Source: Ohtaekwangia sp.
GTDB lineage: Bacteria; Bacteroidota; Bacteroidia; Cytophagales; Cyclobacteriaceae
Reading direction: 5' to 3'
Assembly: GCA_021155195.1 (NCBI GenBank)
Contig: JAJNPV010000030.1
Span: 248,001-312,000 of the forward strand
DNA: 64,000 bases
Shown here: positions 1 to 9,338 of the stretch, one piece after another
Numbering within the stretch: the stretch's first letter is position 1
How the letters are laid out: every line of letters starts with the position of its first letter
The notes under the pieces: model-generated
The model's input: the letters and a program-made list of their open reading frames with translations, nothing else
What the model was told of the DNA's origin: nothing
Database searches by the model: none
Translations under genes and position numbers: made by a program

Positions 1-809
1 TTGAGCCTTGCCATTCGCTGCGCTGTTTCCTCCAGGTCAAGTATGGTAGCTGCCCCCGCTTCTGTAAGTCCAGGTATCTGCATAAGATTATCCAGCTTAG
101 ATTGAAAAATGGATAACGGAGTTTGCAACTCATGCGAGGCATTTTCAATAAATTCCTTCTGCTCCAGATACACTTTGCGGTTTCGATCTGTCAAGTGACT
201 TACTGTCTTATTAAGATCATCAAACTCCACGATATTTGTTTTCTCCGGCTGAATCGATTCACTTTTATCCAATTCATAAGCCTTCAATTGATTAAGGGTA
301 TTGTAAAATGGCTTCCATAATTTTTGGGATAACGAGCGATTTAATAAAAGTAGCCCTGCTGCAAGAAGTACGATTAGGATCATTTGAACGATTCCAAGTG
401 CCATCACAAGTTCATCATTATCTACCAACGACATTTTAATCGTGAGCAGGTAAGGTTTATCCTTTATAATTATAGTAGAAGATAATGTTCGAAATGGATG
501 CAACTCATGTTCAATGCTATCATACATGGATACGGTCTCATACCTTTGTCCCGCAGACATTTTATCGGATGGGGTAAGTACAATATCATAAGAAAGCTGA
601 TCCCAGATTTTTAAATCCATTTCCAGATCTTCCAGGTACTCATAACTTTTAATGTGCTTGATAAACTGATTTGTGTGCAGCGCCAATGACTCATCCACCT
701 CTTCATTGATTATTTGACGGATAGAGAAAATTGAAATAGGGATACTAATAAGTACAAGTATTAAAGAATACAAAAGCAAACTGCGTAAACTAACTTGTAA
801 TAGTCTCAT
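1..809 (-). CDS. Sensor histidine kinase, partial (3' end outside window)
   Basis: My translation from the ATG at 809 gives an N-terminal membrane helix (about residues 8-32), a periplasmic sensor segment of roughly 100 residues, a second helix (about 137-157), a linker and then the phospho-acceptor box ENASHELQTPLS with His226. The HATPase domain lies beyond position 1. It is a membrane kinase that phosphorylates the adjacent OmpR-type regulator. Its ATG overlaps the regulator stop (ATGA at 806-809), so the two are translationally coupled in a leftward operon, regulator first. The signal sensed cannot be told. The kinase class is certain and the subfamily is not. Confidence 0.9.
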   Translation of the reverse strand, partial: MRLLQVSLRSLLLYSLILVLISIPISIFSIRQIINEEVDESLALHTNQFIKHIKSYEYLEDLEMDLKIWDQLSYDIVLTPSDKMSAGQRYETVSMYDSIEHELHPFRTLSSTIIIKDKPYLLTIKMSLVDNDELVMALGIVQMILIVLLAAGLLLLNRSLSQKLWKPFYNTLNQLKAYELDKSESIQPEKTNIVEFDDLNKTVSHLTDRNRKVYLEQKEFIENASHELQTPLSIFQSKLDNLMQIPGLTEAGAATILDLEETAQRMARL

Positions 810-1480
810 GCGGTAAATTTATAACCTAGTCCGTATATAGTTTTAATATAATCCTCGCACCCTGCCTCTGTTAATTTTTTCTTCAAGTTCTTTATATGCG
901 AATAGATGAAATCAAATTTATCCAAAAGCTCGGCATCATCACCTGAGAGATGTTCGGCAATCGCATTTTTAGAAACAACCCGATTTTTGTTAGCGATCAG
1001 GAATATCAATAAGTCATATTCCTTTCGGGTCAATTCGATTTCCTTCCCACTAACGGACACTGTTTTGCCAAGTAGGTCAACTTCAATTTCATGAAATGAT
1101 ATTTTGTTATTTCCATCAAATCGTTTCCTTCTAATAACTGCTGATATGCGCGCACTAAGTTCAGGCAGGTAAAATGGCTTAGGCAGGTAATCATCAGCGC
1201 CCAGGTTTAGTCCGGCTATGCGGTCATCAAAAGAACCTTTTGCTGTTATCATTATTACACCATCCGTCTTATGATTTTCCCTTAGTTTTTCCAATATCTT
1301 CAAACCGTTTCCATCCGGTAACGATATATCCAACAAGATGCAGTCATAATCGAAAAGGAGAATTTTTTCGTTGGCCTCACTGGCGGTATAAGCAACCTCG
1401 CACACATAACTTTCCTGACGCAGGAACTGCGCCATGCTTTTTACAAGCTGTTTCTCGTCTTCAATTATTAGAATTTTCAT
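806..1480 (-). CDS. OmpR/PhoB-family response regulator
   Basis: This 224-residue protein has a receiver domain at residues 1-115 and a winged-helix DNA-binding domain at about 125-222. The acidic pocket is in IIEDE near the N-terminus, the phospho-acceptor is Asp51 in LLDISLPDG, and the conserved Lys lies in LPKPF. The C-terminal part has the usual RKEYDLL and YGLGYKF signatures. It is a cytoplasmic transcription factor activated by the kinase encoded immediately downstream with a 4-nt overlap. Length is normal for the family. Arrangement and sequence resemble QseB/ArlR-type pairs, but the regulon is unknown. Confidence 0.95.
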   Translation of the reverse strand: MKILIIEDEKQLVKSMAQFLRQESYVCEVAYTASEANEKILLFDYDCILLDISLPDGNGLKILEKLRENHKTDGVIMITAKGSFDDRIAGLNLGADDYLPKPFYLPELSARISAVIRRKRFDGNNKISFHEIEVDLLGKTVSVSGKEIELTRKEYDLLIFLIANKNRVVSKNAIAEHLSGDDAELLDKFDFIYSHIKNLKKKLTEAGCEDYIKTIYGLGYKFTA

Positions 1481-1506
1481 GTTTAGCGGTCAGAAGATAA
1501 CCAAAA

Positions 1507-3420
1507 CTAGTTCATCAGTCCATGAGTAAATGAATAACTGGCAGTTTGGTACCAGGCAATGGCTTCATTAATCGTATTTTGATCTGGTTTTGCCTTGACC
1601 TGTTCTTTGCCAGAAACAGTAAAGGATTCAACTTTTAGCTGAGGTGACAAAACAATTAATTTATCACCCTTTATATATCCAAGACTTTGGTATGTGCTGA
1701 TAAAAGCCCGTTCGCGCCCAGGCTCCAGTTTAAACATATCATATCCATAAAATTTACTGGCGTATGAGAAATTTAAAAGCCCCAACAAGGTTGGCCCAAT
1801 ATCAATTTGACTCATCAGCCTTTCCATTCTTCCTGGAGCAATATGAGAGGGAGCGTAAATAAGCATTGGGATATGATATTTGTTCACCGGTAACTCCGTT
1901 TTACCCGCACTGGATGCACAATGGTCGGCAACAATAATAAACAGCGTATTGTTGAACCAAGGTTTTCGGGAGGATTCTTTAATGAACTTTCCAATCGCGT
2001 AATCGGTGTATTTAACAGCACCTTGCCTGCTTGTGTGTGACGGTATATCAATCCTTCCATCCGGATAGGTGTAAGGCCTATGATTAGAGGTGGTCATAAT
2101 GTGTGCAAAGACAGGCTTTTCAGTTGAACTCTTGTCCATTTCCTTTCCGGCTAATTCAAAGAGATTCTCATCAGCTACACCCCAAACGTTTTCATAATCA
2201 ATGTCCTCATCGGCAATGGCAGACCTGTCCACAACGCTATACCCGTTGTTGCCAAAAAAGTAGCTCATGTTATCGAAATAACCATAACCACCATAGATGT
2301 ATTTGCTTTCATAACCTTTTTCATTGAAAACTTTTCCAAGAGAGAATAACTCTTCATTATGAGGCCGCCTAACAATGGACTGACCCGGTGTTGGTGGTAC
2401 GCAAAGCGACAAAGCTTCCAGTCCCCGAACAGTGCGAGTTCCTGTAGCATACAAATTAGTAAATAGCAAACTTTGTTGTGCCAGAGAGTCAAGAAATGGA
2501 GTAATGCCTTGCTGGTTACCAAAGGAAGCCATGAAATCGGCACTGAAGCTTTCGACACTTATCAATACTACATTTAGTTTCTTTTCCTCGCCAACATTAG
2601 AAATTTTCCTGTCGATGCTTTCTGAATTTGAGTCAGTAAATTCAGCATCGGATGTTTTTAGCAATTGATGCACTAAGGAAAATGCTTCCTTACTATCAAT
2701 GCGTTTATAGAATTGATCATAATCTAATTCATTGTTTCGGTAGGCAGCAAATAATTCATAAAGTCCGTTGCCTGCCAGTTCATTCACATACGCATTATCA
2801 CTAAAGCGATGTTGTTTATTTGTGACGAAAAAGAAAATCACAGCTACTAAAACGGCATACAGTCCAACAAACTTTGTTCGTTGCCAGAATGGTGTTTGAT
2901 GAATGTTACTTCCTTTGATTTTGTTTTTTAATGAATAGACAAATAGCAATGAGATAATACCAATTGCCAGCACAATCCATCCGATAGGATACGATTGTTG
3001 AATGTTTCCAATGACTTCTGTTGTATAAACCAGATAGTCTACTGCTATAAAATTGAAACGAGTGTTGAACTCATCCCAAAAGAAATATTCAGAAACTGCA
3101 TTAAAGAGTAAAAGAAAAGTGAGTGCTGAAAATAATCCATAGAGTACAAAACGGTGCCAGGCTTTACCATAAATCCGCATCGGTACAAGCCATAAATACA
3201 GCACGATGGGTATGCAAGCATAGGCAGCATTAACCAGGTCGTAGAAAAACCCGATTAAAAAAAGTCCCGCTAGATTTAGAGAAGAGAAATCAACTGAAGA
3301 CGAGGATTTTAAAAGCAGAAATATCCTTGTAAGGGAAGAAATACCAACAATGAGTGTCGTAAGGATTAATACAAGGCCGAATCTCCCTGAAGATATTTTG
3401 GAAATATAACGCTTTACCAT
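1507..3420 (-). CDS. LtaS-like membrane sulfatase-fold phosphotransferase
   Basis: At 637 residues this matches LTA synthase family proteins. About five hydrophobic helices occupy residues 14-165, then an alkaline-phosphatase/sulfatase-fold domain follows from about residue 280. Metal and nucleophile motifs are visible: VVLISVESFSAD, the Thr-bearing GTRTVRGLEAL, HIMTTSNHRPY and FIIVADHCAS. Family members move phosphoglycerol or phosphoethanolamine from phospholipid to an envelope acceptor on the outer face of the inner membrane. Gram-negative Bacteroidota have no lipoteichoic acid, so the acceptor is unknown (lipid A or periplasmic glycan are options). It lies just upstream of the two-component pair on the same strand, with a 27-nt gap. 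Confidence 0.88.
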   Translation of the reverse strand: MVKRYISKISSGRFGLVLILTTLIVGISSLTRIFLLLKSSSSVDFSSLNLAGLFLIGFFYDLVNAAYACIPIVLYLWLVPMRIYGKAWHRFVLYGLFSALTFLLLFNAVSEYFFWDEFNTRFNFIAVDYLVYTTEVIGNIQQSYPIGWIVLAIGIISLLFVYSLKNKIKGSNIHQTPFWQRTKFVGLYAVLVAVIFFFVTNKQHRFSDNAYVNELAGNGLYELFAAYRNNELDYDQFYKRIDSKEAFSLVHQLLKTSDAEFTDSNSESIDRKISNVGEEKKLNVVLISVESFSADFMASFGNQQGITPFLDSLAQQSLLFTNLYATGTRTVRGLEALSLCVPPTPGQSIVRRPHNEELFSLGKVFNEKGYESKYIYGGYGYFDNMSYFFGNNGYSVVDRSAIADEDIDYENVWGVADENLFELAGKEMDKSSTEKPVFAHIMTTSNHRPYTYPDGRIDIPSHTSRQGAVKYTDYAIGKFIKESSRKPWFNNTLFIIVADHCASSAGKTELPVNKYHIPMLIYAPSHIAPGRMERLMSQIDIGPTLLGLLNFSYASKFYGYDMFKLEPGRERAFISTYQSLGYIKGDKLIVLSPQLKVESFTVSGKEQVKAKPDQNTINEAIAWYQTASYSFTHGLMN

Positions 3421-3481
3421 ACCGCGAATGAACGCGGTGATTCTGGAGAGATTCTGTAGCTAATAACTTTGGTATAAGCCG

Positions 3482-3841
3482 TCAGTCTTCCTTTCCTGTT
3501 GTTGCTTCTACATGCAAAATATGTAATAGCCTGTGAACGATGGGGGCAAAAAATACTGCTGTAATACTTAAAAATGCTACTCCACTATACAAGGCGTAAA
3601 ATGATGAAAATAATTTAGCCTGTTCAGCAGTCATTTCTACGACTGGCCCCATTCCGGTTAAAATCATACAAGCCATGTGGAAACTGTCTAGCCACTTTAG
3701 GTTGGCAAACTGGTGGTAGCCGAGGGTGCCGATGCAAACGGATATTGAAATGAGTAGGAAAGCAAACAAACCAAATCGGGCTTGCCTGAGTAAAAACTGA
3801 GGTAAGGGTACAACCTTTTGTTTGCGATTTTCCAGTTTCAT
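3482..3841 (-). CDS. Small two-helix membrane protein with pore-like loop
   Basis: The 119-residue protein has a basic N-terminus, a first hydrophobic helix (about residues 25-43), a short amphipathic segment containing LTGMGPVV, and a second helix (about 80-100) followed by a charged tail. The helix, re-entrant loop, helix layout recalls 2TM ion channels, with GMGP in the position of a selectivity filter, but the classic TVGYG is absent. I recognise it only as a protein type common in Bacteroidota. It is on the same strand as the sulfatase, 61 nt upstream of it. Channel function is inference. Confidence 0.7.
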   Translation of the reverse strand: MKLENRKQKVVPLPQFLLRQARFGLFAFLLISISVCIGTLGYHQFANLKWLDSFHMACMILTGMGPVVEMTAEQAKLFSSFYALYSGVAFLSITAVFFAPIVHRLLHILHVEATTGKED

Positions 3842-3872
3842 GGCTTGAATTATTGATTGTTAGAATCCCCAC

Positions 3873-4658
3873 TCATTCATAAATTATTTCGCGCTCATAA
3901 ATGTATTGAGGCTCCCCATTAAGCAAGACAACCTGACTCACCCAATTACGATTTTCATCACAAGTGTACCTGTATTCTTTCAAATAGCTCTCGTTATCCG
4001 ACTTAAATCGATAGCCAGTTGATAGGCCATCTTTAAACGGCAAATATTCATAGACTCCATCCTCCTCACCATTATCGTTAAGTGAAATTTCCCTAACCAA
4101 TTCTCCAACGGAATTATATTCGCTTCTAGTCCATGATATTAGATCGGTGGGTTCTCTAAAGGACTTTTCTTCAATGATTCTTCTATGCTGGTCATACCTT
4201 GTTATGAATGTAGCCTCTTCATCGCTTGACTTCGATTTTGGCAAGACCATGATTCTAGTGTCCTCTGTGTATGTATGTAATGCCTTATCGTAATCGTTCC
4301 ACCTGAAACTGTTATAAAAATTCCAATTAACCTCCTTTCTTATTCTATTAGATTTATCATAAAAATACTGTGTGAGTTCTAATAGATTTTGGTTTTCGGT
4401 ATGTAGCTTGGAAGTAGCTATTAACTTTTTTCCATAGCCGTATCCATAAACCATTGTGCATTTATAGGGATTATCATGATGTACGCTATTTATTAGCACG
4501 CCTTTACTGTTGAAATAAAGTTCATAATTTCCATGGAATTCCCTTAATTGAAGAGCATAGCTATTCTTTTCAATTTTTGGCACACTTGAGCGAAAAGAAA
4601 TGCTTTTAATCCCCTTTCTATATTGTGAGCTGTATTTCAAAAATTCATCCAGAAACAT
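3873..4658 (-). CDS. YD-repeat-like hypothetical protein
   Basis: The 261-residue protein has no signal peptide or membrane helix. It contains spaced units such as RYDQHRRIIEEKSF, SEYNSVGELVREISL and KEYRYTCDENRNW, resembling the YD/RHS beta-hairpin repeats of Bacteroidota cytoplasmic or wall proteins. I do not recognise a catalytic motif. It begins 8 nt after the stop of the zinc-ribbon nuclease gene on the same strand, so it is probably the last gene of the defence operon. It may be an accessory or sensor subunit, or an unrelated passenger. Its 3' end is 31 nt from the pore-like membrane gene, near the proposed left island edge. Confidence 0.7.
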   Translation of the reverse strand: MFLDEFLKYSSQYRKGIKSISFRSSVPKIEKNSYALQLREFHGNYELYFNSKGVLINSVHHDNPYKCTMVYGYGYGKKLIATSKLHTENQNLLELTQYFYDKSNRIRKEVNWNFYNSFRWNDYDKALHTYTEDTRIMVLPKSKSSDEEATFITRYDQHRRIIEEKSFREPTDLISWTRSEYNSVGELVREISLNDNGEEDGVYEYLPFKDGLSTGYRFKSDNESYLKEYRYTCDENRNWVSQVVLLNGEPQYIYEREIIYE

Positions 4659-4666
4659 ATTCCTCC

Positions 4667-5863
4667 TTATTTTCCAAGAGTCTTATAAAATTCCTTATAA
4701 CGTTTTTCAGTATCATCAATTAAATCACTAAATGTTCTCACTTTAAATTGATTTCCTCGGTACTTCTTTTTTCGCTCTAGTTCAGTGCTAATGGTTTGCC
4801 CAACCAGGTAACACTCAAAAGTTTTTCCGGTATGTTTCTGTTCAATGATGGAGAGGTAGTTTTCAAGTTGATTCAAATCTTCGATCTCTAGCGAATGAGA
4901 TGGTCTTTTTAATTCAACAATAATTATTTTGTCGCCAACACTACCGCAAACAAAATCAGGTCTTTTCCTTTCGTTGCCTTTATTCTTCTTAACAACATCA
5001 TCGCCAACAATTTTTCTCAATGTCTCATTACTGTGCATAAGCCAGTAACGTTCATCAATGATCCACATTGCTCTTTCCAAAATGCGATGAATTGAGTCAT
5101 CGCCTCTTATTTCATAAGTCTTGTCATCGAGCACTCGGTTTTTGAAAAGTTCCAAAGTTTGAATTCTCTCAATTACCTGACTTGAAATTGAAGTAAGTTG
5201 TTTGAGTGACCATGACTTAAGTAGTTCGGCAAGGTCTTCTACTGCGCGTGCACCTTGCTTTGGCAAATGTTGAGCGACATCAACAAAAGCCTGACGAAAT
5301 CCAGCGTCTGTTTTTGAGAGTAATTCGGAAATTTCTTTCAATATTTCAGCTATATCCGAATAGCTGCTTTCTTCCCACTTTGTTACATCGATTTGCTGAA
5401 GAACCTTGCGAATAAGATCGGGGTATCCTTTGGTTAATTTTTTTATTTGAGTGTCTGAAACTTGATTCCCCTTGGCAGTAAGTTCCTTTACTATCTCATT
5501 CTTTGTTTTCCACCCCAAATATGGGAGAAGTTTAGATTGAATAATCTCAACAATTTTTTCCCAACTTTCCTGATTATTAATATTAAAAGAGGCTTTACCC
5601 CCCGGCCACCATTTATAAAGGGTAATCCTTTTCTCATCGCTATCTTGGGGGAGTGTAACCTGAGCATAGGTATTGCCTGTCACCTTCTCTATTTTCTTAA
5701 TGAATTCCGGGGCAAATTTCTTATGACCACAAGAAGAACAAACTGTTGCATTCAACTTATTCTCTGTAGAGCATTTTTGACACAGCTTAAAATCATTTGC
5801 ACTTTTGCGTTTAGCTTTTTTCGGTGCTTTCTTTTTAGCGATAGTCTTTTTTGCTCTGGCCAT
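4667..5863 (-). CDS. Zinc-ribbon PD-(D/E)XK nuclease-like protein (Shedu/DUF4263-like)
   Basis: The 398-residue protein opens with a lysine/alanine-rich tail (residues 1-21), then a zinc ribbon with Cys28-x2-Cys31 and Cys42-x2-Cys45. A helical middle follows, and a C-terminal domain in which RPDF (Asp303) and IIIVELKRP (Glu317, Lys319) form a PD-(D/E)XK active site, with a downstream NQLENY segment. The C-terminus resembles the nuclease domain of Shedu (SduA/DUF4263) defence proteins. Only 4 nt separate it from the methyltransferase gene. I infer it is the DNA-cutting subunit of the helicase-methyltransferase module. The Shedu relation is by eye. Confidence 0.75.
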   Translation of the reverse strand: MARAKKTIAKKKAPKKAKRKSANDFKLCQKCSTENKLNATVCSSCGHKKFAPEFIKKIEKVTGNTYAQVTLPQDSDEKRITLYKWWPGGKASFNINNQESWEKIVEIIQSKLLPYLGWKTKNEIVKELTAKGNQVSDTQIKKLTKGYPDLIRKVLQQIDVTKWEESSYSDIAEILKEISELLSKTDAGFRQAFVDVAQHLPKQGARAVEDLAELLKSWSLKQLTSISSQVIERIQTLELFKNRVLDDKTYEIRGDDSIHRILERAMWIIDERYWLMHSNETLRKIVGDDVVKKNKGNERKRPDFVCGSVGDKIIIVELKRPSHSLEIEDLNQLENYLSIIEQKHTGKTFECYLVGQTISTELERKKKYRGNQFKVRTFSDLIDDTEKRYKEFYKTLGK

Positions 5864-5867
5864 AATT

Positions 5868-8800
5868 CTAAGGTTTATGTTTCACATACTCCTCTTCACT
5901 CATCCAAAAATCCGGATATACTATTTTCACTTCGTTATAATCTAGTTCGTAGAGTTTGAATAGCTTGGTTTCTACTTCATGCTCCAGCTCAGTTACTTTA
6001 GTTGCATTGCCAATCGATTTTTTAATTTGATCATACTTTTGCTCAAACCATTTTGTGTGGGAAGCAGATATTTGTTTGATTGGTACAGTAATCATTTTAT
6101 TGTAATCGAGCTTCACGCGACCACCTTCATCGGCATCACCATAAGCAACAAACTTGATGCGTTTGAACCAATCGAATAAGATAGAGTTAAGGAAGAAGAA
6201 AAGAAACTTATTATCTGAAACAACCATATAGCAGTTGTTATTAATGAACTGACCTTCTGTATCAAGATAAAATTCCTGTTTTTTTGCAGTATAAATGTAT
6301 ACTAGTTTTGGATTCTCGAACTCCTTGTGATATGCGATGTTATCTTGTATCTCATACCATTCGTAAGGGCCAGCTTTTCGACCTTGCCAATCACTGCCTT
6401 CATACGAATCAGGTTTTGGTTCAAGCTCTTTTCTATGTTTAGATAAATATTCTTTTACACCCTTATACTTATTTATGTCACATCCTCGCCTTGTAAAAAT
6501 TAGCCATTTGCCATTCCACTGCGTATCGTACTTTTTGATTGTCGTTGGACTAACGAATTTTTTTATTATTTCAGAAGACTTAGGATCATTTTTTACGATC
6601 TGATCCCTTATCTCGCTTGTAATCACGAACACATTATTTGCTCCAGTTACTACTCCTCTGTATACTCTATCTTCCGTAAATACTTTAAGAGTCATTGATT
6701 CTTTATAGACCTTTGAAATAATATCGTTTGATCCTTGTTCAACGAATTTCCACTCACTTCCATCCTTGATTACTTTTAAAGGATTACTTTTTGTAATCAC
6801 ATTCAAATCAAGATTATCCAATGATTTTACCGGAAAATATTTTGTAGAATCTGTATCAGGTGAATTGATAATCTTAGTAATGGCGGTATCAGTGCTGGCT
6901 TCAAATACTGGCAACTCAAAGAAATCAATGATTAGATCAACGTCTTTATCTTTCAGCTTTTTACGCAAGCCTTCACCGTATTTGGTTTTCAGGTATTTGT
7001 TGAGGGTAATGAAAATAACTACTCCACCAGGGTTAGTCACATATAAGGCAGAATCAAAGAAGTACACATATAAATCCGCTGTGCCACTTCCTACCTCTGG
7101 ATGGTTTTGTACATACAGTGGTTTGTAGTATGGATCTATGGCCTCTTGCCTTACATAGGGCGGATTGCCAATTACAATATCAAAACCGCCCTTTTCGGTA
7201 AACACTTCAGGAAAATTTAAGCGGTATAAAAAATACGGCTTTACATTCTGACCTTTCAATTTCTCCAAGTCCTTAAGCTTATCAATCTTACCTTGTTCTT
7301 TTAGGTTGGCAGCTATAAGGTTCCACTCTAATTCTTCAATTTTGTTCTTTAAATCCTTCTTGGCCTCCTTATCAGAGGTGTTGAATAAATCTTTATGAAG
7401 CCCCTTCAATTTTTCCGCAATGTTGGCCGTGCTGGCATCGCCATGAAAAAGTCCGTATGTCGCTTGTGGCTCCTCTGCTTTCGATAATTTATTAAGTAGG
7501 TCTTTAGTCTCTTTTAATTCTTTTTCAATAATGGCCTTCTGTGTGCCTTTTAGTTTATTAGCAGAATGAAGTTCAATGTATCGGCTTTGCAGTTCACTTA
7601 GTTTCTTCTGTGTCTTTTCAATGATCGAATTTTTTTTACTCACCGTATTTTCAACCAACAGCCTTCCATCAAAAAGCTTAATCCCTTCATAGGTTTCCAA
7701 TAGTGAGTTGCCTTGCATGAATTTAAAATCAAGGTTTGGCAAGGCATCAATTTCAAAATTGCTGGAGATTTTTTCTGCTTTATAATCTTCCTCCACAATA
7801 AGTGAGAGCCATGCTCTAAGCCGGGCAATCTCTACGGCCATGGGCATAATGTCTACACCATAAATATTGTTAGAAAGGATTTCCTTTTTTAGAATATGAG
7901 TGTCTGGATAGAGTCCGAGAAGTTGCCTTAAACTAATTAAGCGATGTAATACGCCCATCGGAAATGCACCAGAGCCACAGGCAGGGTCTAGAATTTTAAC
8001 ACTTTGCAAATGTTTCTCAGCTTCAAGCTTTCGCTTATTCAATTTATCTGGCCAGGTGGGGTTAATCGAAAACGCAGAAGCTAAGTCATCTGCACTCACA
8101 TTTAATTTGTTGGCCAAATAGGTGCGCAGTGCTTCGTCCACCATAAAATCAACAATATCGCGTGGTGTATAAAATGCGCCAAAAGCCTTTCGCTCGTTAT
8201 TAGCAGCCTTCTCCGTTTCTGGATTTTGGCTTGCAAGCAGGTTTTCAAAAATGCGGCCTAACATCTCAGGGTCAACTGCCACCTGTTGGTACTGGCTACT
8301 ACTTTCATCTACCGTAAAGTCGTAGCTCTCTAAAACTTTTACAAAATTTAGCAACCAACTATTTAACTCAAGCCCTTCAAATAATTCATCTTCTTTTGTC
8401 TTATCAAATAAACCTCCATTGAGGTATGGAATCTTTTCAAACTTATTTCTAATATCTACATCTGCGAGCAACAACCAGTCTCTTTCGTGCACACGTGTAT
8501 TCAGTGTGCCAAAGAAAAGTTTTTGAAGGAAGTCCTGATGGAATTTTTTAACCTTTTCAATAATTACGCTATCAATGAGATTATGTGGAATGATGCTTTT
8601 TTCCTTCAGGAACCAACAAAATATATAACGACCAATAAGCCGCACTGCGAATTGCTTAATCTGATTTTCATTTTCAGTTAGCTTCTCAAGTTTTATTATT
8701 CCAACTAGATCGTCAAAACTTCCCTTGACACGCTTATAGAAGTCTTTATTTACCTCCTTAATATCAAGGCTCTTCCACAGTAAGTCAGCAATCTCTGGTT

Positions 8801-9338
8801 TAGTCTTTGTACCAATCTTTGACCATAACTGAATAATTCGGTTGTATTGCGTTTGTGATAGTCGATCACGGAATGTAAGGATACGCTTTTGCTCTCCTTG
8901 ATTAAAGACCAAGACTAACCGATCGTATTCTGTTGTTGTAACAAAATGAATGAAGTATGGCTGTGTTGGAATAAAACCACTTCCACTTTGCTGCAACGTT
9001 AGCCCTTTAACAAAAGCTTGATAACTGCTCAGGCCAGGATCGTTATCGACTAATTGATTAATATAATCCTTCTTTATTTTTTTCAGTACTGCAAAACGAA
9101 TGCGAATGTTTTGACTATCGGCAGTTAGCCTATACAACTGAGGTTGCACAGTTTGTGGAGCTGTGGCTAGGTAGTCTTTTAGTTTCTGAGTTTGTGGTGC
9201 GAGCAATTGAGGCTTGCCTCCATCATTCAGCTTCAATCCCATCCAGTCCACAAGAGCGTTGGCAAACTCAAGAACTTTATCTCTGGTTCTTTGCTGGCTA
9301 AGTTGAGTCAGTAAATCGTTTAGTTCCTGAAGGGTCAT
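5868..9338 (-). CDS. Eco57I-like N6-adenine DNA methyltransferase
   Basis: A very large (1156-residue) class I methyltransferase. The segment AFGAFYTPRDIVDFMVDEAL precedes motif I (DPACGSGAFPMGVLH, around residue 460), and motif IV is NPPYVRQ (around 735), the signature of N6-adenine methylation. A coiled segment of about 100 residues sits between them, and the C-terminal third looks like a TaqI/Eco57I-type target-recognition region. The N-terminal 380 residues show no obvious PD-(D/E)XK site, so restriction is probably supplied by a partner rather than in cis as in type IIG enzymes. It abuts the helicase gene (helicase stop at 9339) and would mark self DNA. Confidence 0.9.
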   Translation of the reverse strand: MTLQELNDLLTQLSQQRTRDKVLEFANALVDWMGLKLNDGGKPQLLAPQTQKLKDYLATAPQTVQPQLYRLTADSQNIRIRFAVLKKIKKDYINQLVDNDPGLSSYQAFVKGLTLQQSGSGFIPTQPYFIHFVTTTEYDRLVLVFNQGEQKRILTFRDRLSQTQYNRIIQLWSKIGTKTKPEIADLLWKSLDIKEVNKDFYKRVKGSFDDLVGIIKLEKLTENENQIKQFAVRLIGRYIFCWFLKEKSIIPHNLIDSVIIEKVKKFHQDFLQKLFFGTLNTRVHERDWLLLADVDIRNKFEKIPYLNGGLFDKTKEDELFEGLELNSWLLNFVKVLESYDFTVDESSSQYQQVAVDPEMLGRIFENLLASQNPETEKAANNERKAFGAFYTPRDIVDFMVDEALRTYLANKLNVSADDLASAFSINPTWPDKLNKRKLEAEKHLQSVKILDPACGSGAFPMGVLHRLISLRQLLGLYPDTHILKKEILSNNIYGVDIMPMAVEIARLRAWLSLIVEEDYKAEKISSNFEIDALPNLDFKFMQGNSLLETYEGIKLFDGRLLVENTVSKKNSIIEKTQKKLSELQSRYIELHSANKLKGTQKAIIEKELKETKDLLNKLSKAEEPQATYGLFHGDASTANIAEKLKGLHKDLFNTSDKEAKKDLKNKIEELEWNLIAANLKEQGKIDKLKDLEKLKGQNVKPYFLYRLNFPEVFTEKGGFDIVIGNPPYVRQEAIDPYYKPLYVQNHPEVGSGTADLYVYFFDSALYVTNPGGVVIFITLNKYLKTKYGEGLRKKLKDKDVDLIIDFFELPVFEASTDTAITKIINSPDTDSTKYFPVKSLDNLDLNVITKSNPLKVIKDGSEWKFVEQGSNDIISKVYKESMTLKVFTEDRVYRGVVTGANNVFVITSEIRDQIVKNDPKSSEIIKKFVSPTTIKKYDTQWNGKWLIFTRRGCDINKYKGVKEYLSKHRKELEPKPDSYEGSDWQGRKAGPYEWYEIQDNIAYHKEFENPKLVYIYTAKKQEFYLDTEGQFINNNCYMVVSDNKFLFFFLNSILFDWFKRIKFVAYGDADEGGRVKLDYNKMITVPIKQISASHTKWFEQKYDQIKKSIGNATKVTELEHEVETKLFKLYELDYNEVKIVYPDFWMSEEEYVKHKP

